Assembly: GCF_002019795.1 (NCBI RefSeq)
Contig: NZ_KV917381.1
Span: forward strand, 2,260,068 to 2,324,067
Source of the DNA: Bacillus alkalicellulosilyticus
GTDB taxonomy: Bacteria; Bacillota; Bacilli; Bacillales; Bacillaceae_F
Direction of reading: 5' to 3'
DNA length: 64,000 nt
Shown piece by piece: positions 60,582-64,000 of this stretch. The notes beneath the pieces are model-generated. The model saw only the letters and a list, made by a program, of their open reading frames with translations. It was not told the origin of the DNA and did not search any database. Numbering within the stretch: position 1 is the stretch's first letter; every line of letters begins with the position of its first letter. Both the position numbers and the translations under genes were made by a program.

Positions 60582-61841
60582 CTACGATGTATAAATTAGT
60601 TCTTTACTTAATGGACGGAGCGCATTTGATTCATCAACATATACAAAAGCATTATATCGCTTTGCCATTACACTTGGTACATAATTTCCGTAGTTTTCAT
60701 ACCTTGGGTCGTATATGACTCCGATGGCCCGATGATCGATGATATGTTTATAAAATGTATCCTTTTCTCCTGTAAACAGAAGCAATTGATCATAGCTCCC
60801 ATTTTGGTGAAAAAGATTTTCAATGCTCCCTTTTCTTGCTTTAGGTACAATGATTTTTTGAAGTTGGTCCCCCCACGAATCTGCCGCTATAACAGTTCCA
60901 TGATATGTTCCAAACCCAACAGAAAATACTTTCTTATTATACTTTTCATTTAGCAATTGTCCAACATTTAGCATTCCTTCATCTTTCATGTCAGTGGCTC
61001 TTGCATCTCCAATATGTGTATTATGTTCCCAAATAACAATTTTCGTTTTTTTTCCATGGAAGTCAATGATACGTTCGATTACATCTACCATATGTTTATC
61101 TCGGGTATTCCATGATTCGGGACCTATGTGTAACATTTCACGATAATATTTTTCTGCATGAAGAGTAACAAGTGCATTTAATTCAGCACTTAATTTATCT
61201 TCGTCTTGATTATTATCATTAACCCTATTTACTTGCATATTCTTTAACAATGTAATGACTTTGTCTTCACAATGCTCTAAAAAACGTGAATTCAAGCCAT
61301 AGTTTTGACCTTCTCGTTGGTATGGTTCAAAGCATTGAAAAGCTTCTCTAGCTTGCTGGAGATACGGGCTATTTTCTGTTTCGAGATAACTGATAATTCC
61401 CTCTAAAGACTCCCATAAACTATATACATCGACACCATAAAAACTAACTGGATTTTGCTGTGTTTGATTGCTATTGCTTACCCAATTGAGAAATTCAGCA
61501 ACTTCTTCATTAGCCCACATCCAAGAGGGCCAACGATTAAAATTTTGTATTAATGCTTGCTCGATTTTTTCAGTAAATGTAGGAGACTTAATTATTTTAT
61601 TAATTTCATAACAAGGTGGCCAATCGCCTTCCACAGCGATTATGGTAAATCCTTTTTCTTTGATTAGCCTTTTTGTAAGCTCTGCCCTCATTTTATAAAA
61701 CTCTGACGTACCATGTGAAGCTTCTCCAAGTAAGACAATTTGAGAATCACCAATAGCGTCAAGAAGTTTATCTTGAGCATTTCTATTGTAAGGCATTGAC
61801 CTATTGGTAAGCTCTTTCAAAAGAATTTTATGTTGTTGCAA
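60582..61841 (-). CDS. Erythromycin esterase family protein
   Basis: 419 residues from TTG 61841, which lies seven bases after AAGGAGG; the upstream open frame has no site. LLGEASHGTSEFYKMRAEL, VEGDWPPCYEIN, FYGVDVYSLWESLEG, WEHNTHIGDARATDM and VGFGTYHGTVIAA are the family blocks, including the catalytic His and Glu residues. Chromosomal homologues usually do not confer macrolide resistance and their substrate is unknown, so no resistance function should be assumed here. Confidence 0.88.
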   Translation of the reverse strand: MQQHKILLKELTNRSMPYNRNAQDKLLDAIGDSQIVLLGEASHGTSEFYKMRAELTKRLIKEKGFTIIAVEGDWPPCYEINKIIKSPTFTEKIEQALIQNFNRWPSWMWANEEVAEFLNWVSNSNQTQQNPVSFYGVDVYSLWESLEGIISYLETENSPYLQQAREAFQCFEPYQREGQNYGLNSRFLEHCEDKVITLLKNMQVNRVNDNNQDEDKLSAELNALVTLHAEKYYREMLHIGPESWNTRDKHMVDVIERIIDFHGKKTKIVIWEHNTHIGDARATDMKDEGMLNVGQLLNEKYNKKVFSVGFGTYHGTVIAADSWGDQLQKIIVPKARKGSIENLFHQNGSYDQLLLFTGEKDTFYKHIIDHRAIGVIYDPRYENYGNYVPSVMAKRYNAFVYVDESNALRPLSKELIYTS

Positions 61842-61867
61842 AGGATTTCCTCCTTTTGCTTTAGTAG

Positions 61868-61900
61868 TAAAAGAAGCTGTTGACAATAGTCAACAGCTTC
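61868..61900 (-). terminator. Terminator after the Gln-rich protein gene
   Basis: GAAGCTGTTGAC / GTCAACAGCTTC is a perfect 12-bp stem followed on the minus strand by TTTT, 20 bases after the stop at 61921. Confidence 0.85.
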
Positions 61901-61920
61901 TTCAAATAGCCTACAACCAA

Positions 61921-62598
61921 CTAGTTTTGATAAGATTGATTGTAGCTTTGGGAATCTCCATATTGGGATTGGTCCATACTAGATTGATTTATCCCTTGTT
62001 GAGATTGACCCATGCCTTGTTGAGATTGTCCTTGCATCTGTTGCGTCTGTTGCTGTAATTGTTGCTGGGATTGATTCATTTGTTGAGTCATTTGGTTTAA
62101 AACGTTAAAAGATTGAAGAGACTGACCCATATTATTCAACATTTGAGATGCTTGTTGAATATTTTGTTGAAGTTGCTGCAACGTTTTCTGTTGTTGTTGT
62201 TGAGCTTGATTACTAAAATTTTTCATTTGTTGCAACAGTTGTGTAGCTTGTTGTTGGTTTTGCATATTACCAGAAGTTGAAGTAGTTTGTTGAGAAGATG
62301 ATTGAAGTTGGTTTAAAGTCGATTGCATTGTTTCTAGGTGACTTCGTAATGGTGCTAATTCTTCTCCAATTTCTTCTCTAATTTCATCTTCAACTACAAT
62401 ACGCTCAATTTCCTCTTCTTCAACACCTTGAATCAAATCTTCTGTTTCTCTTACCATACCAAATTCCTCCTTAAATTGATGTTCATTGATTTTTGTTGGG
62501 ATTGGTTGAGCTTGTAAGTTTGTCTCGGCATAACCCCTTGCCCGAAAAATTACTGCAATTCCAGCAACCAACAATATAATGAGGAGGAAGATTAACAT
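61921..62598 (-). CDS. Membrane-anchored protein with long Gln-rich tail
   Basis: About 225 residues from ATG 62598. The N-terminus MLIFLLIILLVAGIAVIFRARG is a membrane anchor. Next comes an acidic helical part (LIQGVEEEEIERIVVEDEI), then from about residue 85 a low-complexity Gln/Ser/Asn-rich stretch (QQQATQLLQQMKNFSNQ, QQGMGQSQQGINQSS) with coiled-coil character. The frame remains open to ATG 62706, but that N-terminus crosses the GGAGGTG ribosome region and looks non-coding. ATT at 62607 is another possible start. The Gln-rich tail could mediate self-association. Function unknown. Confidence 0.75.
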   Translation of the reverse strand: MLIFLLIILLVAGIAVIFRARGYAETNLQAQPIPTKINEHQFKEEFGMVRETEDLIQGVEEEEIERIVVEDEIREEIGEELAPLRSHLETMQSTLNQLQSSSQQTTSTSGNMQNQQQATQLLQQMKNFSNQAQQQQQKTLQQLQQNIQQASQMLNNMGQSLQSFNVLNQMTQQMNQSQQQLQQQTQQMQGQSQQGMGQSQQGINQSSMDQSQYGDSQSYNQSYQN

Positions 62599-62846
62599 TC
62601 CATTAATGGCAATGCACCTCCAAATACAGCAACTTGTCCAAACGCTCGATGTCAGGACAAGAGTTATTATGATCAAGAACAGCCGATTATATTTGGATGG
62701 TTTCATTCCAATTTTATCAATTAAAAAGGAAGTAAAAACAGGTGTAAAAAGAAAGGTAGGAAGATAAAATAAACTTATCTAAATTTCCTGGGCAAGCGCA
62801 GGATATGACAAAATCCCGTTTCCTTTCGACTTGTTTCTTTAATTAA

Positions 62847-63905
62847 TCATTTGTTATATATTTTGTTGAATACCGTTTCTATACTTTCAGGTTTTACAAA
62901 CTCAACTGGGGAAAATCCTTTTTCGAATGTAAACGCATCTCCTTCAATAACCAGCACATACTTGTCATTCTTTTTGGCAATGTGTATTGATTCTCCAAAG
63001 TCTGAAAGCAATCCTTTAATGGATATGTGGTCAAGCTTTAGCTTTAATTCTATAGTGGGTTGTTGCTCAATAATTGGTGATGAGACTTCAGCCACTTGTT
63101 CTGGTGTCCATTTTTCTTGTAGTTGTCTAACCGGAGTATTCGCCCAAGCCTCCATCATTTCTTCTTCCTGAGCTTTTTCTGGACTTTCATCATCATATGT
63201 CGCAGCGATATATTGTTGAGCCTGCTGCAACACTTGGTGTTTCACAATCTCTGGCATCGATTGATTGTACTCCACAAATTTTAAGAAGTCCTCAAAATAA
63301 CGAGCATGAGAAGATTGATGAACCTTTATTTCCCATTCTTCCACCATTCCCTCTTCCGGCATGTAAGGGTACTGAATTGACTTCATGTTTTTGGTGGTAA
63401 TCGCCATTTCCACTGAACGAATTAAGTTTTTTTCATCAGCAATACTAGCCACTTTTTGTTCAAAATCACATTTTAAAATAAAAACAAATGGGATATCAGA
63501 AACTTCCACAAGTTTTGCTCTAATCACAATAATCGCTCCACCACGAACTGCGCTAGTTTCACTATATAATTGAACTAATGTCTCGGTGTATTTAGTATAC
63601 TCTTCCTGGTCCAACGCTTTGCGTATAGTAGAAAATAAATTATAATTTGGGTTACTATCTAAGGCATGTCCGGGTTCTACAATGAATCTACCTACTTTGG
63701 TTGGGACTTGTTCGGATTTTGGGTTTCTCTCAACTTTTCGTTTCGCTATTTTCATTAATTCTCCATCTAAAAATTCCTTTAGCTCACTATTTATATAATC
63801 TTGATTAGACATTGTTTGATAATGCTTTAATCTTTTTATTGTGTGTTCACCCTGTCCTTCGATTTGAACTACAAAAAAAGATAAGAAATCAACAGTAAAA
63901 TCCAT
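62847..63905 (-). CDS. DUF3900 domain-containing protein
   Basis: 352 residues with GAGGAG before the ATG. The family blocks are LSFFVVQIEGQGEHTIKR, KSEQVPTKVGRFIVEPGHAL, VFILKCDFEQKVASIADE, MAITTKNMKSIQYPYMPEEG and HARYFEDFLKFVEY. The C-terminal half has IELKLKLDHISIKGLLSDFG. No known enzyme motif or membrane segment is present. DUF3900 proteins occur in Bacillus and relatives and remain uncharacterised. Confidence 0.9.
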   Translation of the reverse strand: MDFTVDFLSFFVVQIEGQGEHTIKRLKHYQTMSNQDYINSELKEFLDGELMKIAKRKVERNPKSEQVPTKVGRFIVEPGHALDSNPNYNLFSTIRKALDQEEYTKYTETLVQLYSETSAVRGGAIIVIRAKLVEVSDIPFVFILKCDFEQKVASIADEKNLIRSVEMAITTKNMKSIQYPYMPEEGMVEEWEIKVHQSSHARYFEDFLKFVEYNQSMPEIVKHQVLQQAQQYIAATYDDESPEKAQEEEMMEAWANTPVRQLQEKWTPEQVAEVSSPIIEQQPTIELKLKLDHISIKGLLSDFGESIHIAKKNDKYVLVIEGDAFTFEKGFSPVEFVKPESIETVFNKIYNK

Positions 63906-64000
63906 AACCTACTCCTCTTTCTTAAGATGATTTTCAAATTATATCATTCTAATTTACTAAAAGGTAAGCTATTTAATTTGTTGTTATGTATTTCCACAAT

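Noticed and set aside
60582..61841. Macrolide resistance gene
   Set aside because: The protein is an erythromycin-esterase homologue in a chromosomal housekeeping context with no mobile element; such homologues are generally not resistance determinants.
62599..62706. N-terminal extension of the Gln-rich protein to ATG 62706
   Set aside because: It crosses the GGAGGTG ribosome site and yields a Cys-rich stretch unlike the rest; kept only as an alternative.

Overview
The window reads as chromosomal DNA of a low-GC Gram-positive spore-former of the family Bacillaceae. Supporting signs are strong AGGAGG ribosome sites, TTG/GTG starts, KinA-type histidine kinases, DUF3900, DUF2187 (YkvS) and YoaP-type proteins, CcpA-type cre boxes, and Fnr boxes of Bacillus type. 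Futalosine-pathway menaquinone genes (mqnB, mqnD) and a FixABCX operon are unusual for Bacillus subtilis relatives and fit an alkaliphilic or facultatively anaerobic group (Anaerobacillus or Halalkalibacter-like). That placement is inference.

Layout. 1-4.4 kb: the end of a menaquinone (mqnBD) operon, a secreted protein of unknown role, a methyltransferase, and an FAD dehydrogenase preceded by a variant purine-family riboswitch. 4.8-10.8 kb: small and accessory genes (serine hydrolase, YoaP acetyltransferase, lipoprotein cyclophilin, VOC protein, exonuclease). 10.9-14.4 kb: fixABCX, an electron-transfer flavoprotein complex, followed upstream by small proteins and a PAS-PAS histidine kinase. 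17-25.9 kb: exoA, a Suv3-like helicase, an operon of a cory-CC-star protein, an ArsA ATPase and a membrane protein, then cstA and a flavoprotein. 26-34 kb: a heterodimeric ABC exporter, a MurE paralogue, a beta-hydroxyacid dehydrogenase and an AspT-type exchanger. 34.3-39 kb: divergent nirBD and narK, each with a class II Fnr promoter, indicating anaerobic nitrate/nitrite metabolism. 39-50.7 kb: a second ABC exporter pair, a molybdopterin oxidoreductase, an exonuclease, a DDAH-like hydrolase, a DinG-type helicase and a putative zinc protease. 50.8-51.7 kb: an IS200-type element beside nested palindromic repeats. 51.7-54.7 kb: a sugar epimerase/dehydrogenase cluster under a perfect cre-type operator. 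55-58.1 kb: a GGDEF-EAL-PAS-PAS-histidine kinase fusion whose leader is a class I c-di-GMP riboswitch with a terminator. 58.3-63.9 kb: DNA glycosylase, small proteins including an HPr/Crh-like one, DUF456, YkvS-like, an erythromycin-esterase homologue, a Gln-rich membrane protein and DUF3900.

The most interesting items are the riboswitch-controlled c-di-GMP/histidine kinase fusion and the variant purine riboswitch before an orphan FAD dehydrogenase. Next come the cory-CC-star/ArsA operon and several families of nested hairpin repeats that sit at operon ends through the window. No tRNA, rRNA or CRISPR array was seen.
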